A DNA stretch of 43,667 bases, from assembly GCA_015490455.1 (NCBI GenBank), contig WFXU01000044.1, forward strand, positions 1 to 43,667, given 5' to 3'. The position numbers and the translations under genes were made by a program. This DNA is from Hyphomicrobiales bacterium (GTDB lineage Bacteria > Pseudomonadota > Alphaproteobacteria > Rhizobiales > Devosiaceae). Below, one piece after another: positions 17,742 through 27,083 of this stretch. The notes under the pieces are model-generated. The model worked only from the letters and a program-made list of their open reading frames with translations. It was not told the origin of the DNA and did not search any database. How positions within the stretch are numbered: the stretch's first letter is position 1; each line of letters begins with the position of its first letter.

Positions 17742-19406
17742 GTGGAAAATATAGTTAGTATTTTTAATCGTTTTGGTATGGCCAGAATTGCGGCCATGTT
17801 CATTGTAGCGATTTTACTATTGGGATTTTTTGCTCTTATTACTTTTAGATTTTCATCGCCACAAATGGCTCCCCTATATTCGGGGCTTAATTTTGACGAT
17901 AGCGCAGCTATTGTCAGTGAATTGCAGGCTCTTAATATAGATTATGAATTACGCTCAGATGGCGAAACTATTTTGGTTGATCGTAATAAAATAACACAAA
18001 TCAGAATGGATTTGGCAAAAAGCGGTTTGCCTTCACGCGGTCAGGTTGGCTTTGAAATATTTGATAAACAAAGCAATTTAGGGGCTACATCTTTCGTGCA
18101 AAATATTAACCAAGTCAGAGCGCTTGAAGGGGAATTAGCACGCACAATTTCTTCTTTGGCGCGCATAAAGACTGCTCGCGTTCATCTGGTTTTACCAGAA
18201 AGAGAACTTTTTCGCCGAGAGAAAAAAGACCCTTCAGCCTCTATTGTCTTAGGGGTCAGGGGAGAATTATCATCTTCTGAAATTCGCGCTATTCAACATC
18301 TTGTTGCTTCTGCCATAGAGGGTCTTTCACCGAGCGGAGTTTCAATAATTGATGATAAAGGACGCTTATTAGCTTCTGGGGCTAGTGATGGCAACGAAAT
18401 TGGAGCAATTGCCGGACAAATGGAGGAGCGCACATTAAATATTGAAAATCGTATTCGCACCCGTATTGAAAAAATGCTTGAGGATGTTTTAGGAGCTGGA
18501 AGAGTTCGGGTTCAGGTCAGCGCCGAACTGGATCTTAACCGCTCCACAAGCACTAAAGAAACTTATGATCCGGAAAGTCAGGTAGTTCGCTCAACTCAAA
18601 TTAGAGAATTAGCCAATGAGGCAAGCGCTTCGGCATTGGGGGGTGGGGTTTCAATTGGCAATGAGCTTCCCGGCGCAACCAGCACACAAGGAACAAATGG
18701 AGGCACTTTAGAACAGTCCAAAACTACTGAAGAAATAACTAATTATGAGATTTCAAAAGTGGTGCAAACCGATATAAAAGAAGCCGGAGCAATAAAGCGG
18801 CTTTCAATCGCTGTGGTGGTGGATGGGCGTTATGTTCAGGACGATAATGGAGCAGTAACATATCAGGCTAGGAGTGAAGAGGAATTGGCTCAGCTAACTA
18901 ATCTAGTCCGCTCCGCTGCTGGCTTTGACGCCCAAAGAGGTGACCAGATTGAAGTTGTTAATATGCAATTTACAGAGCGGGCAGAATTGACACAATTGGG
19001 CACCTCAGCGCCCGGACTGTTTGATTTTACCAAAGATGATTTATTAAATATTGCTGAAATGGCGGTTACTCTGCTTATTTCTTTAGCCCTTCTATTCTTT
19101 GTATTGCGCCCACTACTTAAAAGAGTTTTAGAGCCAGAAGAGGGGTTACTCTCCTCTGCTGGCGGAACAAATTCGCACCCAATGGGAGTAAATATTGAAG
19201 AAGGGCAAAATCTAACTAGCGAAGACGCAGACATGGATAATAATAACAATAATATTCCACAAATTAAGGCGCCCGAATGGATGGGACAGGCTAAACAAAT
19301 GGGAGAAGCACAAGCCAAAGCCCTTACAGAAGTAGGTGAAGTTATCAAGGAAAATCCCAAACAATCAGCAATGATAGTTCGTAATTGGTTAGGTGAGGCA
19401 ATTTAG
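17742..19406 (+). CDS. fliF: flagellar MS-ring protein
   Basis: FliF forms the inner-membrane MS ring that houses the export apparatus and anchors the switch. The sequence shows an N-terminal membrane helix (IAAMFIVAILLLGFFALITF), the YscJ/FliF periplasmic core (PLYSGLNFDDSAAIVSELQ, ARVHLVLPERELF), a Gly/Thr-rich loop, a second helix (LLISLALLFFVLRPLL) and a cytosolic tail that binds FliG. The open frame extends to GTG 17652, but the extra 30 residues are not family-like. GTG 17742 has GGGTG five bases upstream and gives the expected short N-terminus (554 aa). fliG starts directly after the stop. Confidence 0.93.
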   Translation: MENIVSIFNRFGMARIAAMFIVAILLLGFFALITFRFSSPQMAPLYSGLNFDDSAAIVSELQALNIDYELRSDGETILVDRNKITQIRMDLAKSGLPSRGQVGFEIFDKQSNLGATSFVQNINQVRALEGELARTISSLARIKTARVHLVLPERELFRREKKDPSASIVLGVRGELSSSEIRAIQHLVASAIEGLSPSGVSIIDDKGRLLASGASDGNEIGAIAGQMEERTLNIENRIRTRIEKMLEDVLGAGRVRVQVSAELDLNRSTSTKETYDPESQVVRSTQIRELANEASASALGGGVSIGNELPGATSTQGTNGGTLEQSKTTEEITNYEISKVVQTDIKEAGAIKRLSIAVVVDGRYVQDDNGAVTYQARSEEELAQLTNLVRSAAGFDAQRGDQIEVVNMQFTERAELTQLGTSAPGLFDFTKDDLLNIAEMAVTLLISLALLFFVLRPLLKRVLEPEEGLLSSAGGTNSHPMGVNIEEGQNLTSEDADMDNNNNNIPQIKAPEWMGQAKQMGEAQAKALTEVGEVIKENPKQSAMIVRNWLGEAI

Positions 19407-20477
19407 ATGCAAGGCACATCTTTAGAAAATATTTCTTCTTCTTCCGCAAAAAGATTGGTTGTTGGCGGAGATGCAACCCAAAGAGAACTTAAAGGTGATG
19501 AAAAAGCAGCTGTTCTATTATTGGCTCTTGGCCCAGATTATGGAAAACCAATTTGGGAAGAGCTTGACGAATTGGAAATACGCCAGCTTTCAAGAGCAAT
19601 GGTGCGTTTAGGCTCTATAACACAAAAAATGCTTGATGAATTATTAATAGAATTTGTCACTAATGTCACTTCAACCGGCTCAATTTCCGGTAATCCAGAC
19701 AGTACAGAGGCATTATTACTCTCCTTTTTACCGCCTGAAAGAGTTGATACTATAATGGAGGAAATTCGCGGGCCAGCAGGACGTAATATTTGGGAAAAAC
19801 TGTCAAATGTGCAGGAAGATATTTTGGCCAACTATCTAAAAAATGAATATCCACAAACTATAGCCGTTATATTATCAAAACTCTCAACCGACCATGCAAG
19901 CCGGGTGCTTAGCGTAATGAATGAAGAGTTGGCTTTAGACGTTGTGCAAAGAATGCTAGATTTGGATTCGGTGCAAAAAGAAATATTAGAAAAAATTGAA
20001 GCAACTTTACGCACCGAATTTATGTCCACTCTCTCCCATACTCAGAGGCGTGATAGCCACGAACAAATGGCCGAAATTTTCAACTCATTTGACAGACAAA
20101 CTGAAGCACGTTTCATGACCGCGCTTGAAGAACATAATAGGGAAAGCGCAGAGCGAATCAAAGAATTAATGTTTACATTTGATGATCTAACCCGTCTTGA
20201 TAGTACCGGAATACAAACTCTACTGCAAACAGTGGACAAAAAAGATACTGCTTTAGCCCTTAAAGGGGCAAATGATAATGTGAAAGAATTTTTCTTCTCT
20301 AACATGTCTGCGCGAGCAGCCAAATTGCTCAAAGATGATATGGAAGCAATGGGGCCAGTCCGGCTTAAGGATGTTGATGAAGCACAGGCAAGAATTGTAT
20401 CTTCTGCCAAAGATTTGGCCGCACGTGGCGAAATTATCATAGCTAAAAATAATGGAGCAGAGGAGATGATAATATGA
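19407..20477 (+). CDS. fliG: flagellar motor switch protein FliG
   Basis: FliG couples the stator to rotor rotation; its N-terminus binds FliF and its C-terminus meets MotA. The protein has the N-domain (DEKAAVLLLALGPDYGKPIWEEL split around residues 30-55), the middle motif EYPQTIAVILSKL (a variant of EHPQTIA), and the C-terminal torque helix with charged residues (MFTFDDLTRLD, LLKDDMEAMGPVRLKDVDEAQ). 356 aa includes a slightly long N-terminal extension. The ATG abuts the fliF stop, and its last 4 bases overlap fliH (ATGA type), indicating translational coupling. Confidence 0.96.
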   Translation: MQGTSLENISSSSAKRLVVGGDATQRELKGDEKAAVLLLALGPDYGKPIWEELDELEIRQLSRAMVRLGSITQKMLDELLIEFVTNVTSTGSISGNPDSTEALLLSFLPPERVDTIMEEIRGPAGRNIWEKLSNVQEDILANYLKNEYPQTIAVILSKLSTDHASRVLSVMNEELALDVVQRMLDLDSVQKEILEKIEATLRTEFMSTLSHTQRRDSHEQMAEIFNSFDRQTEARFMTALEEHNRESAERIKELMFTFDDLTRLDSTGIQTLLQTVDKKDTALALKGANDNVKEFFFSNMSARAAKLLKDDMEAMGPVRLKDVDEAQARIVSSAKDLAARGEIIIAKNNGAEEMII

Positions 20478-21148
20478 TGAATGCTCCTTTTGCAAAATTT
20501 ACCTTTGACCTTGATATGAGCGATGGCTTAAACAAAAACGCATCCAATAATAAGCTGGATAAACAAATTGAGCAGGCAAGAGAACAAGCCTATAATGAAG
20601 GCTTTAGGGATGGTGAAGCTTCGGAACAATCCCGCCATAATCAAGCATTAGAGCAAGCGGTTATTAAATTAATAGATAAAGCGCTTATTATTGCCGCAGA
20701 ACGTGAACAAACGCACAAGCAACTAATGGGGCAGGCAATAAAGCTAGCAAAATATATTGCCGTTAAATTAAGCGTCAATCTAATTAATAAACAGCCAGAA
20801 ACCGAACTTAACGCATTATTGACGGAATGTCTCTCATCGCTTGATAATGTGCCCCATTTAGTAATTCATTGCCATCCGGAATTAGCACAAATTTGCGAAC
20901 AAAAGGCCAAAGAACAAATAAAGGCCAGCAGATTTTCGGGTAATTTAGTGATTATGGCGGATGAGGAAATAGCGCTTGGCGATGGGAAAATTGAGTGGGT
21001 TGATGGTGGTTTAGTGCGCGATAGTTCGCAAATATTACAGCAAATTGATAGCGCCATAGAAAATTATATTAGTGCGCATAATTTGCCAGAAAATAATGAA
21101 ATTGAAGAAGAAAAAATGAAAACAGCACCAAAAGCTGAAACAGCTTGA
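20474..21148 (+). CDS. fliH: flagellar assembly protein FliH (FlbE-like)
   Basis: FliH regulates the FliI export ATPase and links it to the FliN ring. The 224-aa sequence has a coiled-coil N-terminal half with a GxxxG-like stretch (EQAYNEGFRDGEAS) and a C-terminal globular part (LVIHCHPELA, GDGKIEWVDGGLVRD), which is typical of FliH and its alphaproteobacterial version FlbE. Sequence conservation in this family is low, so the call rests on both motif and position between fliG and fliN. Its start overlaps fliG by 4 bases. Confidence 0.88.
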   Translation: MMNAPFAKFTFDLDMSDGLNKNASNNKLDKQIEQAREQAYNEGFRDGEASEQSRHNQALEQAVIKLIDKALIIAAEREQTHKQLMGQAIKLAKYIAVKLSVNLINKQPETELNALLTECLSSLDNVPHLVIHCHPELAQICEQKAKEQIKASRFSGNLVIMADEEIALGDGKIEWVDGGLVRDSSQILQQIDSAIENYISAHNLPENNEIEEEKMKTAPKAETA

Positions 21149-21159
21149 AGGAGAATATG

Positions 21160-21579
21160 ATGAGTGATGAGCAAGATAAAGAAGTAAATGAAATTAATAT
21201 TGATAAAATTGAATTTTCTCCCGCTGGCAGCAATGAAGAAACAAAAAACAATGCTGAAAATAAAACTGATTTAGGCGCTGAACTTGAGGAAATGAGTGTT
21301 AGTGATACCGCTATAGATGAAAGCAATTCAAGTAAAACGGCTGAAGATCTTGAGGCGGTATTTGATGTCCCTGTTCGGGTTTCTGTGGTGCTAGGCAAAG
21401 CAAAAATGCCAATATCCAGCCTATTAGCGATGGATGTTGGCACAGTCGTAGAACTAGATCGTCAGGTTGGTGAAGCAATAGATATTCACGTAAATGATAG
21501 ATTAGTTGCACGTGGTGAAATTGTTCTGGTTGAGGACAGGCTAGGTGTAACAATGACCGAAATTATCAAAACAACTTAA
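21160..21579 (+). CDS. fliN: flagellar motor switch protein FliN
   Basis: FliN forms the lower C-ring and docks FliH and the export ATPase. After an acidic, poorly conserved N-terminal half (about 1-65), the SpoA/FliN domain is clear: VFDVPVRVSVVLGKA, LLAMDVGTVVELD, VNDRLVARGEIV. The frame reaches back to TTG 21145 and contains ATGs at 21157 and 21160; AAGGAG (21148-21153) is best spaced from 21160, giving 139 aa. It follows fliH after 11 bp. The C-ring module is complete for FliG and FliN; FliM is not in this window. Confidence 0.95.
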   Translation: MSDEQDKEVNEINIDKIEFSPAGSNEETKNNAENKTDLGAELEEMSVSDTAIDESNSSKTAEDLEAVFDVPVRVSVVLGKAKMPISSLLAMDVGTVVELDRQVGEAIDIHVNDRLVARGEIVLVEDRLGVTMTEIIKTT

Positions 21580-21606
21580 AAGATAATTTCAATAAAGGAA
21601 AAGAAA

Positions 21607-22977
21607 ATGCGCTTACTTATTATTGGAACTTTAGAAGGTCAATTAACTGAAGCAACAAAATTAGCAATGCAAGGGGGAGCAAAAGTTGCGCACGCAACCA
21701 ATATTGATATTGCTTTGGCTTCCTTACGCTCGGGTAAGGGAGCGGACTTATTGCTGGTTGATGTTATGATAGATATTCCAGCCCTGATAAATGCGCTGGA
21801 GGCCGAGCGGATTCACATTCCACTTGTTGCTTGTGGAACACAAACAAATGCAGCGGCTGCTGTTAATGCCATTCGCGCGGGCGCCAAAGAATATATACCC
21901 CTGCCGCCAGATGCTGAACTTATTGCGGCAATAATTGCTGCCGTTGCCCGTGAAAATTCACAGTTTTTATATCGTGACCCGGCAATGGCAAAAATTGTCA
22001 AACTAGCCGAACAGGTTGCTAAATCCGATGCCAGCGTTCTCATTACAGGTGAAAGTGGCACTGGCAAAGAAGTTATGGCAAAATATTTGCACGCCAAATC
22101 TAAACGCGCTTCAAAACCCTTTATTTCCATTAATTGCGCGGCAATACCCGAAAATCTACTAGAATCAGAGCTTTTCGGCCATGAAAAAGGAGCTTTTACT
22201 GGCGCTGTGGCACGGCGCATTGGTAAATTTGAAGAAGCAAATGGCGGCACCTTATTGCTTGATGAAATTTCTGAAATGGATGTGCGCCTACAAGCAAAAC
22301 TCTTAAGAGCTATTCAAGAACGTATGATTGATAGAGTAGGCGGAAAACAGTCAATTCCGGTAAATATAAGAATTATTGCCACTTCTAACCGTAATCTTGA
22401 AGAGGCGGTAGCCGAAGGTAATTTCCGCGAAGATCTCTTATTTAGATTAAATGTGGTAAATCTAAAAATCCCCCCCCTTAGACAAAGACAGGGTGATATT
22501 AGAGTTTTAGCCGATTATTTTGTTGATAAATATTCAAAATCCAATGGTCTAGCAAAAAGAAAACTATCGGAGGAAGCCTATCAGGAATTATGCGCTGCCC
22601 CATGGAAAGGCAATGTAAGAGAATTAGAAAATACCCTTCATCGCGCTGTGCTTTTATCAGAAAGTGAAATAATAACTCCAAGCGCAATTCGCATGCCAGA
22701 TGGTAGTGAACTTTCAGAAATTTCACGCTCCAACTCAATTGCTTCTCAGGCAGCTCAGACTGCGCAAACCATGTCAAACCTTCTTGTTGGGCGCACAGTT
22801 GCCGATGTTGAACAAGATTTAATTTTAAGCACATTAGATCATTGTTTGGGCAATAGAACTCATGCTGCAAATATTTTAGGCATATCAATTCGCACTTTAA
22901 GAAATAAATTAAATCAATATAGCGAAGAGGGAATAAAAATCCCATCTCCCGGTGGACAAAAAAATAGCGCAGCATAG
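21607..22977 (+). CDS. flbD: sigma-54-dependent flagellar regulator (FlbD-type)
   Basis: FlbD activates late flagellar sigma-54 promoters and represses early ones in Caulobacter. The N-terminal receiver-like domain (1-115) keeps an Asp at 52 and a Lys at 94, but the usual acidic pair near residues 7-8 is replaced by Gly-Thr, so normal phosphorylation is doubtful. The AAA+ domain has Walker A GESGTGKE (148-155), the sigma-54 contact GAFTGA (195-200) and Walker B LLLDEI. A Fis-type helix-turn-helix closes the protein ([19 protein letters not shown]). AAAGGA precedes the ATG. It lies between fliN and flhA, the Caulobacter order. The likely targets include the fliK promoter at 14701. Confidence 0.93.
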   Translation: MRLLIIGTLEGQLTEATKLAMQGGAKVAHATNIDIALASLRSGKGADLLLVDVMIDIPALINALEAERIHIPLVACGTQTNAAAAVNAIRAGAKEYIPLPPDAELIAAIIAAVARENSQFLYRDPAMAKIVKLAEQVAKSDASVLITGESGTGKEVMAKYLHAKSKRASKPFISINCAAIPENLLESELFGHEKGAFTGAVARRIGKFEEANGGTLLLDEISEMDVRLQAKLLRAIQERMIDRVGGKQSIPVNIRIIATSNRNLEEAVAEGNFREDLLFRLNVVNLKIPPLRQRQGDIRVLADYFVDKYSKSNGLAKRKLSEEAYQELCAAPWKGNVRELENTLHRAVLLSESEIITPSAIRMPDGSELSEISRSNSIASQAAQTAQTMSNLLVGRTVADVEQDLILSTLDHCLGNRTHAANILGISIRTLRNKLNQYSEEGIKIPSPGGQKNSAA

Positions 22978-22982
22978 AACAA

Positions 22983-25121
22983 ATGAGCGATATAGCAACA
23001 GATAGTAATAATAATATAGCGGCAGATAAAGTTAGTTCGCCTCCCTTTGGCGGCCTAAAGTCCCTGTTAAAACATACAGATATCACGCTCTCCATTGGCG
23101 TAATGGCAATAATTATTGTATTAATCATGCCTCTCCCTGCCATGCTGCTTGATATGTTATTAGCACTTTCTATTGTATTTTCTGTGCTAATTTTAATGAC
23201 CGCTCTTTTTATTCACCGTGCATTAGAATTTTCTGCATTCCCAACTATTTTGCTTATTGCCACCATGATGAGACTGGCTCTTAACCTGGCCTCTACCAGG
23301 CTTATTCTTTCAGACGGGCATCAGGGGACAAATGCTGCCGGCAATGTTATTGAGGCTTTTGGCAGCTTTGTCATGCGGGGCAATTTTGTTATTGGGATAA
23401 TTGTTTTTGGCATTCTGATAATTGTTAATTTCATAGTTATTACCAAAGGCTCAGGCAGAATAGCCGAAGTGGCTGCCCGTTTTACACTTGATGCTATGCC
23501 CGGAAAGCAAATGGCAATTGATGCAGATCTTTCCGCTGGCCTGATTGATGAAGATGAAGCGCGCGCTAGACGTAAAGAATTAGAGGATGAAAGTTCGTTT
23601 TTTGGGGCGATGGATGGTGCTTCAAAATTTGTGCGTGGCGATGCTATTGCCGGCATGTTAATCACCTTCATTAATATAGTTGGCGGTATTATTATTGGCG
23701 TGGCGCAAATGGGCATGGGATTTGCAGAAGCCGCCAATAATTATACTTTACTTACAGTTGGCGATGGTTTGGTTTCACAAATTCCGGCGCTTATTGTTTC
23801 AACTGCTGCGGGTCTATTAGTTTCAAAAGCCGGCATGAAAGGCAGCGCAAATGATGAATTAGCAAAACAATTTACCGGCTATCCAAGAGCTTTAGGCATG
23901 TCATCAGCGGTGATGATTATATTGGCAATCCTACCGGGAATGCCAAAAATTCCCTTTATTATTCTGGCAATATTTATGGCATTTTTAGCCTATCGCTCGG
24001 CTAAGAAAAAACAACTTATTGAACAGGAAGAGGAAGTAATTGCCGCTCAAAAAATTGCCGAAGAAAATGCCCCTGCAAAAGAAGAGTCAATTACTGACAG
24101 TTTGAAAATTGACGATCTAAAACTTGAATTGGGCTATGCTTTGTTAGATTTAGTTCGTGAAGAGGGTGGAAATAATGATAGATTAACCGATCAGATAAAG
24201 GCATTACGGCGCCAATTAGCGCTTGATTTAGGTTTTGTTATGCCGCCGGTGCGAATTTTGGATAATATGCAACTTGAACCAAATCAATATAAGGTCAAAA
24301 TTAAAGAGGTGGAAGCAGGATCGGGAACTATTTATTCTAATCTTTTAATGGTGATGGATCCGATGGGTAACCCAATTGATTTGCCCGGCCAACAAACAGT
24401 TGAACCAACTTTTGGCCTGCCTGCAACCTGGATTGAACCAGCAATTCGTGATGAGGCCGAACTAAAGGGATATTCAATAATTGACCCATCAACAGTAATC
24501 TCAACCCATATTACCGAAATTATTAAAGCCAATGTTGCCGATTTATTATCTTATGCCAATGTGCAAACATTGCTAAAAGGCTTAAGCGAGGAACAACAAA
24601 AATTAATAGAGGATTTGGTGCCTGCGCAAATATCCATATCCTCGATACAGCGAGTGTTACAAATCTTGCTCTCTGAAAGGGTTTCAATTCGCGATCTACC
24701 AACCATTCTTGAAGGTATTGCACAAGTTGCAGGGCCTGGCGTTAGTCCCCAATTTATTGCTGAACATGTGCGCACCCGCCTCGCACGGCAAATTTGTGCA
24801 GCAAATCTAAACAGCTCAAACGCTCTACCTATTCTTACTCTTTCACCCCAATGGGAGCGTGATTTTGCTGAAAGCATGGTTGGAGAAGGCAATGATCGCC
24901 ATTTGGCTATGGCTCCTTCGCGTTTACAAGAATTTATTGCTGCTGTGCAAAGCGCCTTTGAAAGTGCCGCACAAATGGGAGAAATACCAGTATTAATTAC
25001 TTCACCAAATATACGCCCCCATGTGCGGGCTATAATTGAACGTTTTAGGCCGCAAACGGTCGTAATGAGTCAAAATGAGGTGCACCCACGTATAAAATTA
25101 CAAACTATCGGCTCTATATAA
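22983..25121 (+). CDS. flhA: flagellar export gate protein FlhA
   Basis: FlhA is the major membrane protein of the flagellar type III export gate. The N-terminal half has about eight membrane helices and the FHIPEP signature region (RFTLDAMPGKQMAIDADL, residues about 159-176). The cytosolic C-terminal half (from about 355) binds export substrates and chaperones. 712 aa is the family length. No strong ribosome site precedes the ATG, which lies 5 bases after the flbD stop, so coupling to flbD is likely. Confidence 0.97.
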   Translation: MSDIATDSNNNIAADKVSSPPFGGLKSLLKHTDITLSIGVMAIIIVLIMPLPAMLLDMLLALSIVFSVLILMTALFIHRALEFSAFPTILLIATMMRLALNLASTRLILSDGHQGTNAAGNVIEAFGSFVMRGNFVIGIIVFGILIIVNFIVITKGSGRIAEVAARFTLDAMPGKQMAIDADLSAGLIDEDEARARRKELEDESSFFGAMDGASKFVRGDAIAGMLITFINIVGGIIIGVAQMGMGFAEAANNYTLLTVGDGLVSQIPALIVSTAAGLLVSKAGMKGSANDELAKQFTGYPRALGMSSAVMIILAILPGMPKIPFIILAIFMAFLAYRSAKKKQLIEQEEEVIAAQKIAEENAPAKEESITDSLKIDDLKLELGYALLDLVREEGGNNDRLTDQIKALRRQLALDLGFVMPPVRILDNMQLEPNQYKVKIKEVEAGSGTIYSNLLMVMDPMGNPIDLPGQQTVEPTFGLPATWIEPAIRDEAELKGYSIIDPSTVISTHITEIIKANVADLLSYANVQTLLKGLSEEQQKLIEDLVPAQISISSIQRVLQILLSERVSIRDLPTILEGIAQVAGPGVSPQFIAEHVRTRLARQICAANLNSSNALPILTLSPQWERDFAESMVGEGNDRHLAMAPSRLQEFIAAVQSAFESAAQMGEIPVLITSPNIRPHVRAIIERFRPQTVVMSQNEVHPRIKLQTIGSI

Positions 25122-25187
25122 TAATTTTCTGACTTGCTTATTTATTATCAACAATTTAGTTTGCGCGCAAAAGGAATAAAAATAAAT

Positions 25188-26165
25188 ATGACTACTACTG
25201 GCGTTATTTTAGGTAAATTCATGCCGCCTCATTTGGGGCATGTGGCGCTAATTCGCACAGCCTCCCATTTGGTTGATAAGCTTACAATCATACTTTCAAC
25301 CTCTGACAGTGATGAAATAGAGCCTGCAATCAGACAAGAATGGGTTGAGGCTTTATTTCCCCAAGCAAGGGTAATTGTTTGTAATAATGGGAAAAAACCT
25401 CTTCCTTCCGATGATAGAAAATGGGCAAAAATTATTCGCGGCTTTCACCCTGCACCAATTGACAGGGTAATAGGCTCTGAAGCCTATCTTGTTCGTCTTG
25501 CCAAAGATCTAAATGCACAGCATTTTATTTTAGATCCCATGTGGATGGCCTATCCCGCTAATTCTGAGGATATCAGAAAAGATCCTTTCGCCAACTGGGA
25601 ATCAATTCCCGGCTATGTTCGCCCCTATTTTCAAAAAAGACTAACTATGGTCGGACCAGAAAGCACCGGTAAATCTTATATGGCAGATTTTTTAGCAAAA
25701 AAATTTGGTGGTCCCTATGTGCCAGAATATGGTCGCCCATATGAAAGATTTCGCAAAAAAGGCAAATATCGCGCAGAGGAATTACATTTTATTGCCGATG
25801 GACATGTAGCACACCGTAAAACTCTGGCAATGAAGGCCGGGCCAATTTTATTTGAAGATACAGATGTTTTACTAACCGCAGTTTGGGCTGAAATGTTGCT
25901 AGGAAAATCATTGCCAGACCTTGAAGAACGTATAGAACTGCCAGACCATTATCTGTTGCTTGACGCTGATGTTGAATGGGAGGAAGATCCTTTGCGCTAT
26001 TATGCTAAACAGGAAATTCGCGAAGAATTTTTTGTCAAAATAAAGAGAAAATTAGATAAGTTTGGCGCCGATTATACGCTTATTTCCGGCGGTTGGAAAG
26101 AACGCGAAGAACAGGCTATAAAAGTGGTTAAAAAAATGCTTGCAACACCTAAAAAGCGAAAATAA
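25188..26165 (+). CDS. nadR: NadR-like NMN adenylyltransferase / ribosylnicotinamide kinase
   Basis: It joins two steps of NAD salvage: phosphorylation of nicotinamide riboside and adenylylation of NMN. The N-terminal nucleotidyltransferase motif GKFMPPHLGH lies at about residues 8-17. The C-terminal kinase has Walker A GPESTGKS, PEYGRPY and the DTDVLLTAVW stretch. The N-terminal helix-turn-helix repressor domain of enterobacterial NadR is absent, so this is an enzyme-only form. The frame extends to 25134, but ATG 25188 fits the family (325 aa); AAGGA is present, though 12 bases away. It sits 66 bp after flhA on the same strand and may share its transcript. Confidence 0.88.
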   Translation: MTTTGVILGKFMPPHLGHVALIRTASHLVDKLTIILSTSDSDEIEPAIRQEWVEALFPQARVIVCNNGKKPLPSDDRKWAKIIRGFHPAPIDRVIGSEAYLVRLAKDLNAQHFILDPMWMAYPANSEDIRKDPFANWESIPGYVRPYFQKRLTMVGPESTGKSYMADFLAKKFGGPYVPEYGRPYERFRKKGKYRAEELHFIADGHVAHRKTLAMKAGPILFEDTDVLLTAVWAEMLLGKSLPDLEERIELPDHYLLLDADVEWEEDPLRYYAKQEIREEFFVKIKRKLDKFGADYTLISGGWKEREEQAIKVVKKMLATPKKRK

Positions 26166-26194
26166 TTTATTCTGGCTGACATCTGGCTAACATT

Positions 26195-26938
26195 ATGAAA
26201 CCATTTTTAATTTTGCAATTACGTCCGGAAGATATAGCGGCAAATAGTGAATTTGCAGCTATTCTTGATAAGGCTGGCTTAAAGAAAAATGAAGTTTTAC
26301 GTATTCGCCTTGATAAGGACCACAATATTAGCCAGCTAAATTTAGATAATTTTTCAGCCATTATTGTTGGCGGGGGGCCTGGTTGCGTCAGTGATCCTAT
26401 AGAGACAAAGCCGCCTTTGGAAAAGAAAATAGAAGATTCTATTATGGAACTAATGAAACCCATTTGTGAAAAAGATATTCCCTTTTTGGGTTGTTGTTAT
26501 GGAATTGGAATTTTAGCGCATTTTTTAGGTGGGGTGGTGAATAAGGAGAAATATAGCGAGCCTGTTGGCGCAACTGAATGCACTCTGACAAAGAATGGAG
26601 AAAAAGATGAATTATTAGCTGGGATGGCTAAAAATTTTCGCGCTTTTGTTGGGCATAAGGAGGCTGTGCAAGAACTTCCGGCCAATTGCACAAATTTAGT
26701 GACCTCAAAAACTTGTCCATTTCAGATGATAAAATATAAGTCTAATATTTATGCAACGCAATTTCATCCTGAGGCGGATAATAAAGAATTTGAATTACGC
26801 ATAAAAATTTATAAAAATTATGGCTATTTTGCTCCCGACGAGGCCGAAAAATTGATAAAAATGGTCAGAGGAGAAAATGTCACTATACCCGAAAAATTAT
26901 TAGCCAATTTTGTTAAGAAATATAAGGTAAGTGGCTAA
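26195..26938 (+). CDS. class I glutamine amidotransferase (GMP synthase-like)
   Basis: A stand-alone class I amidotransferase domain of 247 aa. The nucleophile elbow is LGCCYGIG, with the second Cys the likely catalytic residue, and the triad His-Glu is in FHPEAD. GGGPGCVSD forms the oxyanion side. It resembles YfeJ/GuaA-like amidotransferases, which often lack an assigned partner. It could deamidate a small molecule or supply ammonia to an unknown synthetase. It follows the nadR-like gene after 29 bp, and NAD synthesis includes an amidation step, but nadE here carries its own glutaminase domain, so a link to NAD is speculative. Confidence 0.82.
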   Translation: MKPFLILQLRPEDIAANSEFAAILDKAGLKKNEVLRIRLDKDHNISQLNLDNFSAIIVGGGPGCVSDPIETKPPLEKKIEDSIMELMKPICEKDIPFLGCCYGIGILAHFLGGVVNKEKYSEPVGATECTLTKNGEKDELLAGMAKNFRAFVGHKEAVQELPANCTNLVTSKTCPFQMIKYKSNIYATQFHPEADNKEFELRIKIYKNYGYFAPDEAEKLIKMVRGENVTIPEKLLANFVKKYKVSG

Positions 26939-26960
26939 TATATGGCAGATATTGCCGCCT

Positions 26961-27010
26961 AGAGCATGTTATGTTCATTTACCTTTATGCAGCTGAACGT
27001 AATTTTATGC
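26961..27010. repeat. imperfect palindrome with AGAGCATG start
   Basis: GCAT..TTA..TTCA on the left (from 26964) mirrors TGAA..TAA..ATGC on the right (to 27010). The opening AGAGCATG and a central TGCAGC recall a widespread Hyphomicrobiales intergenic hairpin, from memory. It lies 22 bases past the amidotransferase stop and may act as its terminator. Confidence 0.35.
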
Positions 27011-27032
27011 GATTTTTGATAAATATTTGAAC

Positions 27033-27050
27033 AGTCGTCTGTGAAGATTT
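27033..27050. repeat. outer segment of intergenic repeat, copy 2
   Basis: It matches 11977-11994 with one difference. Here it lies only 33 bases from the inner repeat segment, against about 285 in copy 1. Confidence 0.5.
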
Positions 27051-27083
27051 TTTAACATATTGATATTTGCGGAAATTAGAAGT

